64,000 nucleotides of DNA, taken from the NCBI GenBank assembly GCA_015680905.1, contig CM027381.1, positions 53,634,501 through 53,698,500 on the forward strand, written 5' to 3'. Source of the DNA: Coptis chinensis (Eukaryota > Streptophyta > Magnoliopsida > Ranunculales > Ranunculaceae). A model generated the notes under the pieces. That model was given only the letters and a program-made list of their open reading frames with translations, made no database searches and had not been told where the DNA came from. Below, piece after piece: positions 11,629 through 23,148 of this stretch. A program made the position numbers and the translations under genes. How positions within the stretch are numbered: position 1 is the stretch's first letter; every line of letters starts with the position of its first letter.

Positions 11629-12534
11629 AATAACCAAGTCCTAAAAGCTAAGAAACCTACATTCCTTTCTTCAAACTCTCATTCATTCAAGCTCTAAACA
11701 ATTTATGGTGAACCTCACTCAACAAACTTTGGAATACTAACCACTAGAACTTCACATACCATGAATTTTTATAAGAAGGAAGCAAAAGATGCCATTCATA
11801 AAGGACTCACAACACATTTTTACCATTCTATACATTTTCATATTTTTAATTTGCTTTAAAGTGTCACAAAAAAAATTAAAAAAGCAGAGAGAAAAATCAA
11901 AAGTTTGAAACAAATTAAAAAATCCCATCTATAATATGCAAGTGATAAGGGGAGATCGATCTCCCCTCAAGAAAGGACAATAAGATGAGTATATTCACAT
12001 CCCAAGGGGGACGAGTCAGCAAAGACATAAAAGCAAATTTCCAACAAAAAGAAAGATTCGGCCATCTAGACCGTTTAGTCATTTACGTTATCTTCCCTCC
12101 ATGTTTCTTCTTACATGTACTATCTCTTTCGTTTTGAAGCTCTTGGATGTGCTTCAACCATCAATTGTTGTGAAGTGCAAAGAATCAGACCTGTTTAGTA
12201 CCAAATTTAATGACAATTTCGAAAAAATTGCAAATCTCACACTATATACAAGCTTTTTAATTGGAGTTTTTTTTTTTTTACAAAATCACCATAATTTAAT
12301 TATGGGTCTTAGTTGGCAAAATCACTAATTTTTTATTAACAGAAAAAAGTTTGCTAGATTTTTGCTTGATGATTAAGAATAAAATGACAATTTAGATTTT
12401 AACCAAAAATATTTTGAAAAAAAGGAGAAGAAGATGTGGGCATAAAAGTCATTTTATTTTTTATGTTTATTTTTTATGTCTTGTCAGTTGTGGGCCATGA
12501 AGCAATTCAGTGAAGCTTTTTTGAGATATCTACT
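11629..12534. other. Unassigned region between LTR and Helitron-like repeats
   Basis: No gene recognised. The stretch is AT-rich with several homopolymer runs. A 75-codon frame at 12101-12328 shows no family resemblance and is probably chance. Confidence 0.4.
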
Positions 12535-12875
12535 ATCTACCACCTCTCTCTATATTAAAGCAGAGTACATCTTATGTGGACTATCTATTTCCTAGGTGGT
12601 GCGTTTTTTAAAGAGAAGTATGCCACGTGGAAACTTTTAAATCATAAAAAGTTTCATAATACAACATGAGCTATTCATCTTAAGAAGTTTCCTAATACAA
12701 CCACAACTTTAATAAGTCAATCAACATCTCGTAAAGAAATTTTATACAACTCCAACTGCTAAATCAATTCTAAAAAATTATGCTAATAATTATCCATCAT
12801 TGAATTCCTCGCAAAAATTTATGGGTTGTGAATTTTAAAAATGATTCCGGCCATATGGCCGGGTATAAAACCTTG
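12535..12875 (+). mobile_element. Short non-autonomous Helitron-like element
   Basis: The left end carries CTACTATCT...TATATTAAAGCAGAG, a form of a 5' sequence repeated elsewhere in this window. The right end has a perfect 16-bp palindrome CCGGCCATATGGCCGG (12847-12862) followed about 10 bases later by CTTG, close to the CTRR 3' end of Helitrons. There is no coding capacity and, as expected for Helitrons, no target duplication is visible. Classification is by terminal structure only. Confidence 0.55.
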
Positions 12876-13076
12876 TATATACTAAAGTAGAGACCTCTAT
12901 ATACTATCTCTCTCCTAGGTGACACTCTAATATGACAGATAACCTTTTCTAATAAATAACCTACAATGCCATGTAGAACCTTTTTTTTTTTTGGAGAGTT
13001 TGAGTATATTTCCACTTTCTTTATATTTTACCAAATAAAAAAAATTGCTAAAAAAATATGTGAAAATAGGTGATTA
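12876..13076 (+). repeat. Helitron-like repeat fragment, interrupted at its right end
   Basis: It starts TATATACTAAAGTAGAG and runs through CTCTCTCCTAGG, GTGACACTCTAATATGA and GGAGAGTTTGAG to AGGTGATT. The same series occurs in reverse orientation at 26983-26640 plus 34975-34913, where it continues past AGGTGATT. Here it is cut by the terminus of another element at 13077. Confidence 0.5.
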
Positions 13077-13155
13077 CTAGATTTTGGACCCGGGCATACG
13101 CCTGGGATCTATTAAATATTTTGTGTGTTGAAAAGGCTTTACAAAATATCTCAAA
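13077..13155 (-). mobile_element. 3' terminus of a minus-strand Helitron
   Basis: Read on the minus strand this ends with a stem-loop, CCCAGGC-GTAT-GCCCGGG (seven pairs with one mismatch), eight further bases, then CTAG, with T as the next base. That is the textbook Helitron 3' end inserted next to a T. The body would extend to the right and probably includes the 217-bp tandem repeat and the 55-bp array, but I could not find the 5' terminus. Confidence 0.6.
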
Positions 13156-13808
13156 CAAATTTTCGAATCAGAATATATTTTTATTAAAAATAAACCGAAA
13201 TACATTAATGACCAGCGATTATGGTGCATAAGTACTTGGAAACTAAGGATCAAATTGAGATAGCCTCTTCACTTTGTGGTTTAGGATATTAATCCAAAAT
13301 TTTCAAATAAAATTATATTAAACTCGATCTAGCTTATATAATAGTTTTCTTAGATTTATGGTGATTTAGCGACAAATTTTCAAATCATAATATATTTTTA
13401 TTGAAAATAAACAGAAATACATTAATGAGCATCGATTATGGTGCATAAGTACTTGGAAACTAAGGGATCAAATTGAGATAGCATATTCACTTTGTGGTTT
13501 AAAATATTAATCCGTAATTTTCAAATAGAATTATCTTAAACTCGATCTAGCTTGTATAATAGTTTTCTTATATTTATAGTGATTTAGCAGCAAATTTTCA
13601 AATCAGAATATATTTTTATTGAAAATAAACCGAAATACGTTAATGAGCAGCGATTATGGTGCATAAGTACTTGGAAACTAAGGGATCAAATTGAGATAGC
13701 TTCTTCACATTATGGTTTAGGATATTAATCTGTAATTTTCAAATGAAATTATCTTAAACTCGAACTAGCTTGTATAATAGTTTTATTATATTTATGGTGA
13801 TTTAGCGG
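13156..13808 (+). repeat. Three tandem units of 217-218 bp
   Basis: The sequence CAAATTTTC-A-AATCA begins at 13156, 13373 and 13591, and a degenerate form at 13809. Each unit contains GTGCATAAGTACTTGGAAAC and ends near GTGATTTAGC. The copies are highly similar to one another, so the expansion is fairly recent. It has no coding potential. Confidence 0.85.
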
Positions 13809-14148
13809 TAAATTATCACCATTCGGCTTACGTACTAATGTGTACAAATCACTAAAACAGATTGATTGTTTCCATATCTTCAAAAAATACACTACTCCCA
13901 CTTGAAAAGATTTATTATATGAACGTGTTCTACGAACGGGTGCTATTATATTAAATTATTCTAAAAAATATTAGCAACTATCCATAGCTATGAGATATGA
14001 AAATTATATTAATTACTCATTTAAATTTCTTGCACCACTCTTTATAAAAAGGAAGCACCAAACCTTGATAAAACTCATCAACTTCTTTTTATTGTTAGGT
14101 TTAATAATAGAAGTTTGATTGAAGTTTTGTGAGAATGCCCAATGTGAC

Positions 14149-14483
14149 TGTAGTGGCATGATGCCGTCCTGGAATATCATAGGGAATTGGGCCGGACTTA
14201 ACATAACCCACAAGGCCACGCCGCACCAGATCGTGATGACAGCACGTGGTCGCGGTACGGAAACCCTACACATGGAGGGGAGGGGACCGCGAGATAGAGG
14301 GACAGGTGGAGGGTTGAGATGAGAGAGGGAGGGGATATAAAAGTGAAGAGAGGGGAGAAAGGAAGGGAGGAAAAAAGAAAGAGAGAGAGTGGGGTGGCAA
14401 CACGGCCAAGAAAGAGAGCGGTGAACAGCTTGTAATCAGTATTTGAGTTATAAGAGCTTGCCTTTGGTATTGGTGTTATAACA
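14149..14483 (+). repeat. 5' LTR of Tat element
   Basis: It starts TG and ends ACA. A GATATAAAAG TATA-like box at about 14334 would drive transcription. The last 191 bp (from GATAGAGGGAC) match the 3' LTR with one difference, while the first ~144 bp differ at roughly 20 or more positions, including several indels. Confidence 0.9.
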
Positions 14484-14485
14484 TT

Positions 14486-14502
14486 TGGCGCCGTCTGTGG
14501 GG
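14486..14502 (+). promoter_or_regulatory. Primer-binding site of Tat element
   Basis: TGGCGCCGTCTGTGGGG follows the 5' LTR by two bases. The TGGCGCCGTC core is complementary to a tRNA 3' end (tRNA-Asp-like) and is a common primer site in Athila/Tat elements. Confidence 0.75.
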
Positions 14503-14517
14503 AAAAACAGGGTAGAA

Positions 14518-15600
14518 ATGGCACCAAAGAAGGCGGTGGGTAGGCCCCGAAAGACGAGAGTCCCGGAACAAATGCCGGAAGCGGCGGTGGAAGAAGGAGA
14601 GGGACGAGAGGAGGGAAGAGCAGAGGAGGAAGCGCGGCTCATGCGAGAAGAAATTGGGAGGCTGAGAGAGGAAAATGAGGAGCTGAGGAGAGAAAAAGAG
14701 AGAAGGGAGGAAGAATCCGGGGATGAGACAGAAGAGGAAGCAGAGAGAGAAAAGGCGGAGGATGAGGAGCAAGGACCGACCTTGGTGGACAATCCGGTGA
14801 CCGGGTTAACAATGGAGCGAGTCCAAAGAAAATGATCAACAAATGACGAGAGGCGAATCTTCAATGCATTAAGGCCCCAAACGGGCGCTGCCCGATCAAG
14901 TGGTGGCGGGGGTTGAATCGCGAACCCCAGCGGGCGGACGCGATATGGACGTCCGAGGTACCAAAACGCCTTCAACCGGCCAAGATTCGAGAGGTATGGC
15001 GGCCGCGGGGACCCGGCAGATCACATCCATCACTTCAGATACAGATGCCTCGGCAAGAGGCGAGGTATGATGATGCGGTGCATGATGTTCCCGCTAGCCT
15101 TTAAGGGTGGGGCTTCCGACTGGTACTATCGATTACCCTCAAAGAGCATAACGAATTTCCAAGAGCTAGAACAGGCATTTGTTGACCATTTTATACATCA
15201 GAAGAGGAGGGTGGTAGACATCGCGGCCTTATTCAATGTTAGACAAAGATCCGCGGAGTCTGTCAGAGAGTATTTGTGTCGCTTCAAGGCCGAGACCTTA
15301 AAGGTGGAAAATCTGGACGAGAAAGAACGGTAAATAAGCGTTTGAAAGGGGCGACCGGACGGCGGTCCATCATCACGCTAAGAACGAGATTGCGACCTTG
15401 CACGCACGAATTATACCCGCGGGTAGAAAAGTACATCGATCTGAAGATACCATCGCGAAGGAATCGAAGAGGGAGGCAAGAGGCGATGATCGCCATGGAG
15501 AAAGAGAGGGAACGCGCGATAAGACCGGGGAAATGACCGAGGCAAAGAGAGATACCGCGGACAATCATCGAGCCGGAAAGAGGGGAGGGAAGTAGTTCAA
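14518..15600 (+). pseudogene. Tat gag, frameshifted
   Basis: The ATG at 14518 lies just after the primer site. The first ~100 residues are highly charged (E/R-rich) and would form a coiled coil. The gag core appears near 14960-15330 after frame changes: a R-Y-G-G-x-G-D-P-A-D-H stretch, then F-P-L-A-F-K-G-G-A-S-D-W-Y, L-P-x-x-S-I, F-x-D-H-F and F-N-V-R-Q with L-x-R-F-x-A-E. That is the usual retrotransposon gag domain for capsid formation. At least three frame changes are needed to join these parts. A zinc-knuckle-like remnant (C-Y-A-L-K) lies near 15780. Confidence 0.8.
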
Positions 15601-15728
15601 GATAGCGGAGGGAGAGGAAGCCATACCGCTTAATGGAGACCGTCCCGCTGGTGAGACCGCCGAGTGAGATATTGCCGTTGATAAAAAATGTGCAAGGATA
15701 TGAAGGGTCATGAACCATTCCGTGAAAA

Positions 15729-16555
15729 ATGCCTAACAAGCCATCTTCGCGACTATCACGGTGCACAATCAAAAACCAACGATTGTTATGCCTTAAAATG
15801 GTTAGTCCGGAGATTGGTGGAGAAGGGGATCCGAGGGAATTTGTGGGGAACATCCAAATAGGGAGCGGTAGGCGCAGCCGCGGGCTTAAATCGGGAACTA
15901 TAAATGTTATTTTCAGCGGGGAAGCACTGAGCCATAATGCCCACCGGGACAAGGTCAGAAGGACAGCGAGTATCCAGCAGGTCAATGAGTCACACCGAGG
16001 ACAGAGATACAGAGAAAAGACAATGGAAGAGACAATTACATTCTCCAAGGCAGACCTCCGAGCCGTGGATACACCGCATGAGGATGCGTTGGTCATTACA
16101 GTAGCGATGGGTAATTATGTGGTCAAGAGGGTCCTGGTAGACTGTGGTAGCGCCGTGGATTTGATGTTCAGAGGGGCTCTAGAGGAGATGGGGATCGACC
16201 CGGGACAACTGAGACCTCCGCGGACAAGTTTGTACGGATTCAATGGGAGCGTCACTGAGCCTATGGGGGAACTCTTGCTACCAAGAACACGGACCAACCG
16301 ATGATGTTCTCAAGGTTTATGGTGGTCGATTCCAGCTCCCAGTACAACGCGATCCTGGGGAGGAGATGGATACATGAGATGAGGGCGGTGCCGTCGACGT
16401 ACTATCAAGTTATTCGATTCCCTACCCCAACGGGAACATATGAGGTCCGCGGAGATCAGGTGGCATCCAAAAATAGTCACCAGAATACAATCAAAAGGAT
16501 GTCCCGCGGACCAGAGGATAAGCCGACGAGCTCCAGGAAGAGGTCCGCGTAGCAA
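15729..16555 (+). pseudogene. Tat aspartic protease, frameshifted
   Basis: The frame from about 16024 reads the Tat pre-protease motif (F-S-K-A-D then T-P-H-E-D-A-L-V), a strand V-K-R-V-L-V and the active site D-C-G-S-A-V-D. The usual D-S-G is changed to D-C-G here. The L-x-G-F-N-G flap follows near 16240. The frame breaks near 16300 and the second half (Y-N-A-I-L-G-R, the conserved ILGR strand) is in another frame, 16301-16552. Confidence 0.8.
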
Positions 16556-16594
16556 TTACAGTGCGGGGCCGCGGAAGGGGGGGAGCAAGTCGCG

Positions 16595-17975
16595 GTGATC
16601 CCAAAAACTTTGGATGAGATAGAGATGGTAAACCTGGGGCAGGGAGAGGAAGAGAAGTTCACGTCGATAGGGTCGAGTCTTGCAGTGGAATGGAGGGAGA
16701 AGCTGATACAATGCTTGGTGAGAAACAAAGACGGTTCTTTGCGTGGGGATAGAGGATATCACTGGTTTAGATCCGAATTCGCATGTCATCGCCTGCATAT
16801 GAGGGAGGACGCGAAGCCGTGGGGACAGAAGATGAGGGGTATGAGGCCCAAATACGCGGAAGGAATCCGAGAAGAAGTTGCGAGATTAAAGAATGCGGGA
16901 ATTATAAGGGACGTGGAATTCACGGACTGGTTGTCCAACATAGTCGCGGTCCCGAAGAAGAATGGGAAGGTCAGGATGTGTGTTGACTTCACGGATGTAA
17001 ATTTAGAGTGCCCGAAAGACAGTTATCCAATGCCGCGAGTTGACGAGTTGGTAGACAAGACGGCGGGGTTCAGCATGTTCTCGTTTATGGACGCATCGAT
17101 GGGGTACAACCAGGTGGCGATGTATGGTCCGGATCAGGAGAAGACCTCCTTCGTAGTGGAAGGAGGCACATCTTTACTACGAGAATGCCGTTTGGGTTGA
17201 AAAATCACGGGGGCCACATTCCGGCGCGGCCGAGAAGATGTTCGAGGGCAAAATTCGCAAAGGCATTGAGATATACATCGATGATATGGTGGAAAAGAGC
17301 ATGTCGGAGCAAGAACATTTGGAGGGGTTGGAGGAGACATTCCGGATACTGCGGACCCACAATTTGAAGCTCAACCCCGAGAAATGTACATTTGGGGTGA
17401 CCACAGGGAAATTTCTAGGGTATATTGTGACACAGCGAGGGATAGAGGCAAACCCAGAGCAGATTAGGTCATTGGTAGAGATGCCCTCGCCGCAGACAGT
17501 AAAGGAGGTGCAGCGGTTGGCTGGAAGGGTTGCGGCTCTCAATAGATTCATATCGAAGTCGTCTGACAAATGTAGGCCGCTGTACCGATTGTTGAGGAAC
17601 TCCGCGGATTTCGCATGGATGACAGAGTGTGAACAGGCATTCCAGGGGCTCAAAAGGTATTTGGGGGAGATCCCCTTGTTGTCGCGACCGGAAGAGGGAG
17701 AGAAATTGTATCTGTATCTAGGGGTCACGGATTACGCAATCAGCTCGGTCCTCGTTCGAGTAGTGGATAAGATAGAAAGACCGGTGTACTTTCAGAGCAA
17801 GACGATGTTGGATGCGGAAACCAGGTATAGTCGCGTGGAGAAGTACACCCTCGCCTTGATATTTTCAGCACTGAAACTAAAGCCCTACTTCGAAGCACAC
17901 TCAGTGATCGTGGTCACGAACTTGCCCCTTAAGCGCCGAGGCGAGAAATCGGGGAGAATGTTGAAATGGGCGTGA
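16595..17975 (+). pseudogene. Tat reverse transcriptase and RNase H, one frameshift
   Basis: Reverse transcriptase motifs are in order: I-I-R-D-V-x-x-x-D-W-L-S-N near 16900, V-P-K-K-N-G-K-V-R-M-C-V-D-F near 16950, the first catalytic Asp in F-M-D-A-S-x-G-Y-N-Q near 17090, a frameshift near 17190, M-P-F-G-L-K-N, and the YIDDM catalytic box near 17270. The frame 17238-17975 continues through the connection to the RT-linked RNase H (V-Y-F-x-S-K, then E-T-R-Y-S). The product would copy the element RNA into DNA inside the particle. Apart from the frameshift near 17190 the domain is well kept. Confidence 0.88.
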
Positions 17976-17999
17976 TCTTTGAGTGCATATGAGATCCAA

Positions 18000-18560
18000 T
18001 ATCGAGGTTAGGACGGTGGAGAAGGCTTCGAATACGGCTGAAGTTCTTGGCGGAGTTCCCCGCCGAGAGGACCCTACTTGGGGAGGAGATGGTTTTGGAA
18101 AATGAGGGAAAAAGAACGAGGTAAGCGGGATCCATGGGGCGAAGGTAACGGTTGGAAGTGTTTGCCAACGGTCGGGTCATACGGATGCGCAGGCGGGGAT
18201 CGGCGTAGTATTGGTCACGCCCCGGACAATAACAACAGCTAGCTGACGATGAAATTAGGGTTCGCGGCATCCAATAACGAGGCCGAGTATGAGGCGGTAA
18301 TCGCGGGCATGGGAATGGCAGAAGGCTTGGGGGTGAAGGAACTTACTGTGTACTCCGACTCCAATTTGGTGGTGTGCCAGGCGAATGGTGGGTTCGCGGC
18401 ACGGTGTCCCAGGATGGCGAGATACTTGGGGGTCCTCCGGTCGGGCGTCGAAGTTCACGGCGATTCGGTTTGTACATTTGAACCGTGGGGAGAACCGTCA
18501 CATGATGCCACAGCGTATGTGGCCTTGAACCATCTACCGGTCCGAAGGAAGGACTATAGA
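18000..18560 (+). pseudogene. Tat additional (archaeal-type) RNase H
   Basis: The frame from 18249 contains A-S-N-N-E-A-E-Y-E-A, then L-x-V-Y-S-D-S-x-L-V-V and N-G-G-F-A-A-R, the signature of the second RNase H domain found after the RT-linked one in Tat-lineage elements. The first strand with its catalytic Asp should lie upstream near 18170-18240 but is in a different frame. Confidence 0.75.
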
Positions 18561-18599
18561 GGTGAGAAGACCGACGACCGAGCCGCGAGGGAACCAGTG

Positions 18600-19861
18600 G
18601 GAATAATGAATACCGCAGAGAGCGACGAAGGATGGATGTTGCCCATCAAGCAGTTTTTGACAGGAGGGGAGAATATTGGTCCCAGGGAGAGACGAAGGTT
18701 GGAACAGACAGCTCGGAGATACACATTAGTAGGGGGAGAGTTATATCGGAGGAATTTCAAGGGACCTTTGTTGAAATGCTTGGGGCCGGGACTGGCTCGA
18801 GAGGTGCTTCGATGAGCTACATGAAGGGATTCGGGGAGCCACTCGGGGCGGGGACGACGATACACCGATTAGCGACCACGGGGTTACCGGCCTCACATGA
18901 AGAGAGACGCCGAAATTCTCAAAAATGTGAGAAGTGTCGAGATTTTTTCTCGGTTGATATGGGCCCCAAGCAGAGCAGCCGCGACAAATGTGTCTAGCCC
19001 ATGGCCATTAGCGATGTGGGCCCTTGACATAGTGGGACCGCTGCCCCATGGCCCGCGGTAAGAGGAGGTTCTTATTGGTCGCGACCGACTATTTTACAAA
19101 GTGGATTGAAGCCGGCGTTCTGGCAAAGAAGCCGGAAAAGAAAGAGGTGCATGTGATCAAGTTCTTGTGGGAAAATATCATTTGCCATTTCGGGTTGCCA
19201 CTATGCTATAATCGAGGATAATGGAACCCGGTTCCGCGGGTTCAAAGGTTAGGGGTTTCCGCAAACGTATCACATCAAACAGGGATTCTCAGCCCCATAC
19301 AACCCCGAGGGGAAATGGGCGGTGAGTCCTCTAACAAAACCATACTCAACAATCTCAAGAGGAAACCGGAGGCGGGAAGGGTCCCGGGGCGGCGAACTAA
19401 GTCGGTGCTTTGGGCTATCGGACGACCCCACGAACATCCACCGATGAAACCCCTTTTGCATTGGCATATGGAGTAGAGGCCGTGATACCAACAGAGATGG
19501 TGGGGCGGCGACCACTAGGACCGGGTGTCGAGGATAAGTCAAACCGGGGGCATTTTGGCGGAGACATGAACCTAGCGGAGAGGAAAGGAGAGACACGGGC
19601 GCGCGATCAAATTGGAGGAATATCACCGCCGCTGCAGGGCGATCGACGACAAAAAGCCGAGAGTGAGGAGATTTGCGGTGGGAGACAAGGTGCTTGAGTG
19701 ACTCCGGCACCAAAAAGCTAGCGAGGGAAGTTGGGCCCGGCGTGGGGAGGGGCCTTACGTGGTGGTCGAGGTAGGGGAACCGCACCTACGGGTTACAAAC
19801 CTTGGAGGGAACGGTGGATAAGCCGTGGAATGTAAGGTTGTTGAAAATATTTCACGAGTAA
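18600..19861 (+). pseudogene. Tat integrase, multiple frameshifts
   Basis: The N-terminal zinc region is recognisable near 18640-18830 (Y-x-L-V-G-G-E-L-Y-R-R and a H-E-G-I-R-G stretch). The catalytic core has D-I-V-G-P-L-P, A-T-D-Y-F-T-K-W-I-E-A near 19080 and D-N-G-T-R-F near 19219, then G-Y-R-T-T-P-R-T-S-T near 19412 and A-Y-G-V-E-A-V-I-P-T-E. The C-terminal GPY/F-like module and the closing R-L-L-K-I-F-H-E run to the stop at about 19859-19861. It would join the element DNA to the chromosome. At least four frame changes inactivate it. Confidence 0.85.
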
Positions 19862-20489
19862 ATGTAATGAGAGAGACTGAAAACTGCATGAGCTATTTGT
19901 ACATATATAAAACCGTAGCACTTTTGAGGTGGAATATTATTGTGTGAGTTTTCATTACCCCTCAGAGTGAAGGGAAGGGGGGGGATGAGCCCCCCAAGGA
20001 CGAGAGGTCCAAACCTTAGGGGGGCAAAAAGGAGTTGCCACACTAAGGTGAGGTCTCGGGTAGGGCGAGGGTGAGAGAGTCGCCCGGACCCCCGGGAGAT
20101 AAAGGCAGAAGGCGAAGAAGGCTTCCGCGTGCAGCGGGCGGAGAGTGCCTGCCGGAGGTAGCGAGAGTAGCGGAGCCCCAATCTGGACGTGGGGCAGGCA
20201 AATCAAACATCCCCTAACCGACGGGGGGGAATGCGCTAACAGAGGCCAGTTCTTACTGGGTCAAATACACGAACAGGAGGGTTGACAGAAACAATCAGAT
20301 AAAAGGGGGCAAAACATAATACTGAACATCCCAACTGGTGGGAGTGAAAATACAGCAAAAAGTAGCATAAAGAGTATGACAACGTAGCATCAAGAGAAGC
20401 CTAGCCAGGGCATAAACAAGCTATTTTCAAGACCGCGATTTCTTTCCGGGATCACCGGCGGCTTCTTCTATAACTATGTCCGCAGACCA

Positions 20490-22590
20490 TGTCTATAGCC
20501 TCCTTTACTACCAAATTTCAGTGGCATCTCTCCTTCGCCAGTAGAGTCCCGTATTGCACGGCGATCTCGGATAAGCGGAGCGGCCGGCGGGAGCTTCCGA
20601 TGAAGGGGGCCTTCTTTGGTGAGCGGTCAATCAATCTCCTCCTTAACCTTCTTGGCCACCCTCTTCGGCGGCAGGCCGGTAGATGTCCCGGAGCTTCGTC
20701 CATGTCGGCCTCATCTGCTTGCGTATGGAGTGCTGCAAGGGCTTCTTGGTGCTTCGGAGAAAGGGGAGTCCAGGCGGCGGCATGCTTCTCTTGAAGGGTC
20801 TTCATACTGAGGGCGGCGGCGCGTTCATATACGCACGGTGGTGGCCTCTCTGCGGTCCCGAAAGCTCGTCTTGGGCCCTGAGCTTGTCTAGGTCCGCGGC
20901 CGAGTTCTTCTCTTCTAGGTGGGCCACCTCCTTATCAAGTTCATCAATCCGCGCCCTGGCACCAAACAGTCTGCGGATCATGAAGGAGATATCCAAACTC
21001 ATCTGAAGAAGGGAGCAAAAGTCAGAATACTTAAAGAGAGGGAAGGAAGATATCAAATGCAAAGAGAGGGGTACCTTCTCCCAGCCTGTGTAGAAGGAAG
21101 TCCGGTGGGACTCAAAGGAACCACCTTCGGCATATGCCATATCTTCGGGGAGGTGAGACCCATAGAACAGGGAAGAAGCCACTGCCGGGTTCTTCAAAGC
21201 AGAGTCCTTGATAGTCAGGGTGCGGTTCCGGAGCTTGAAGGAAGGGCAAAATGGAGGAATGGGTTCGTCGGCCTCCTTGTCAGTTCGGGACGCCACCTCC
21301 TTCCGGCCGCTCCACTCCCAGGAGGCGCTGGTAGGTGGGGGGGGCTGCCTTAGATGGGGGCCTTCTCGAGGGCGGAGGGGGCGTGGACGCGTTGGAGGGC
21401 TGGGGAGGAGATGGAGGAACAAATGTGGATTGGGGCAACCGGCGACAACGCGTCCTCATCCGAAATCGCTATCGAAGAGTTTATGTTTGTTAAGCGCCCA
21501 TGCTTGAAGGGGGAGAAGTGGTGGAAGAGGAATGAGATGGGGAGTATTGGTCTTCCCAAGTCTCGAGGGCGGTATGGAGTAGGGCTGGGCGGGCGATGAG
21601 TGGTATGAATGAAACGAGGTTGGGGCGGAGTGATGAGTTGGCGGTGCGGCGTTTTTCTTAGGAGGGAAGTGACCGCGGGGCTTTCTTTCTTTAGGGGAGG
21701 AGGACGAAAAAATGGGCGCTATATTTTCCTATGGATGCCCATTTCGGGATCGAACAATAGGGGAGAAGCGGTGGCGGGGTCAATCCCAAGTATCCGACGG
21801 TTTGAAGCGCGCCCGATCCGCGAATCCTTTGGAAGGTCGTGGAAAAAGATGTTGTCGTAGGGTCGCGATCTCGAAGTCGGGCCGCCAACCTGAAATAGAT
21901 AAACGACAAGTTTGATTAGAAACCGAAAAGACATACTTCCGGGGGGTAGATAAAGAGTGGGACTCACCGGGGGGAGAAAGCGGTGATGGAGATTCAACTT
22001 CGGTGGAAGATCCGCGGAGAGAGAAATTTCGGAGATATAAAGAGGGTAGTGGTGCCACAATTTGTCGGAGGAAGAAGTGATCGCGAAGGATAAAGTCGCG
22101 GTTTTCTAGTATGAGGCAAAATGAGTGATAGCCCACACCGACTTCCTTGGTGCTCTTCTTGAGGTAGAAGTGGGCGCCATGTCGCGAACCGTTATCCCGG
22201 TACTTGGCGGTTGTAGTGGTTCGCGGCATACATGACCCTCGTAAATTGCCAATACCTTGGCATGGGGGGATGTTGAAGTGATTGCACACCTCGACATCAA
22301 GACGGGTGAGAGGCAATCGAAGGCCGGCGACAATTTGTCCTACCGCGGGCCACGAGACACCACGGCTTGTGGGGACCAAATGTGGGTAATAAGTTAAGTC
22401 GCACCGCGTGCTCTAAGGTGACATCAGCGGGTATCCCGTAAGCCGCTTTAACAGCCTCAAGATTAGGTCTACGGCTACGTGGTGGTGGCGGCGGAAGGGC
22501 AAAAGCTTGCCCGGAGGTAGAGGGGCCTCGGTGTCGGGCGTGGTCGCGGTGTAGGGAGGAGGAGGAGGTGGCGGATCTAGAGACGGACAT
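20490..22590 (-). pseudogene. Antisense ORF of Tat element (gypsy-type 'transposase_28'-like), with two possible introns
   Basis: On the minus strand an ATG at 22590 starts a Ser/Pro-rich N-terminus (M-S-V-S-R-S...). After one frameshift near 22380 comes a region like the 'putative gypsy type transposon' domain of plant proteins: L-R-L-P-L-T-R-L, N-H-F-N-I-P-P, then a W-R-P-D-F stretch. A coiled coil (A-R-I-D-E-L-D-K-E-V-A-H-L-E-E-K-N) and a frameshifted charged C-terminus end near 20500. Two segments have canonical splice sites: 21967-21890 (GTGAGT...TTTCAG, 78 bp) and 21074-21003 (GTACCC...CTTCAG, 72 bp). Both are pyrimidine-rich multiples of three without stops, so they could be introns or retained sequence. 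Extra antisense ORFs are known in this lineage; their function is not established. Confidence 0.65.
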
Positions 22591-23133
22591 CGGGGGGCGG
22601 GGTGGAAGCGCCACCCACGGCCATAACAAAGGCAGAAAAGGAAGTGGAGATGAACAGTTCAAACACAAAGGAGAAATCGCACTATAGCAATTAAAGGAAG
22701 CCCGAGAGAAAAAGGAGACCAACCTGAGGAAAAGAGAGAGCAACCGGAGCAAGAATGTCGACCCGCGTAACCCGAAGAAAACGCGACCGAAATGGCGGCG
22801 ACGGAGCTGGGAAAACAGAAGAAAGGTGGAGGAAGAGGGGAGAGGAACCGAAGGCGAAAAAGAAGGGCTGAGTGAGAGAGAGAGAAAAAGAAATCGAAAG
22901 GGCTTTTTATAAGAGGTGGGGGGCAAAAGGGTAAATTGCGGGGGTGGTAAAATCGAGGGGACACCAAAAAGAACCGGCCAGTGAAAAGACATGTGGATGC
23001 ACAAGAAACGAGGGGCGAAGGGAAACCGCATGAACACTCACGAACCCAAATTGTGGAGGGGAAGAGGGAAGACCACGGTCGGAAGGAGGAAGGTGGCGAA
23101 CTCCCTCGACTCCCGATCGATATCATCATCGCG

Positions 23134-23148
23134 GACTCGAGGGGGGCA
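23134..23148 (+). other. Polypurine tract of Tat element
   Basis: A purine-rich run (GAGGGGGG) lies directly before the 3' LTR and would prime plus-strand DNA synthesis. Confidence 0.65.

Noticed and set aside
14448-14975. Several minus-strand ORFs across the Tat gag region
   Set aside because: They are Ser/Leu/Pro-rich antisense shadows of the purine-rich gag sequence.
15284-16096. 270-codon minus-strand ORF in the Tat element
   Set aside because: It lies opposite conserved gag-protease sequence and shows no domain. Unlike the 3' antisense ORF it has no splice or domain support.
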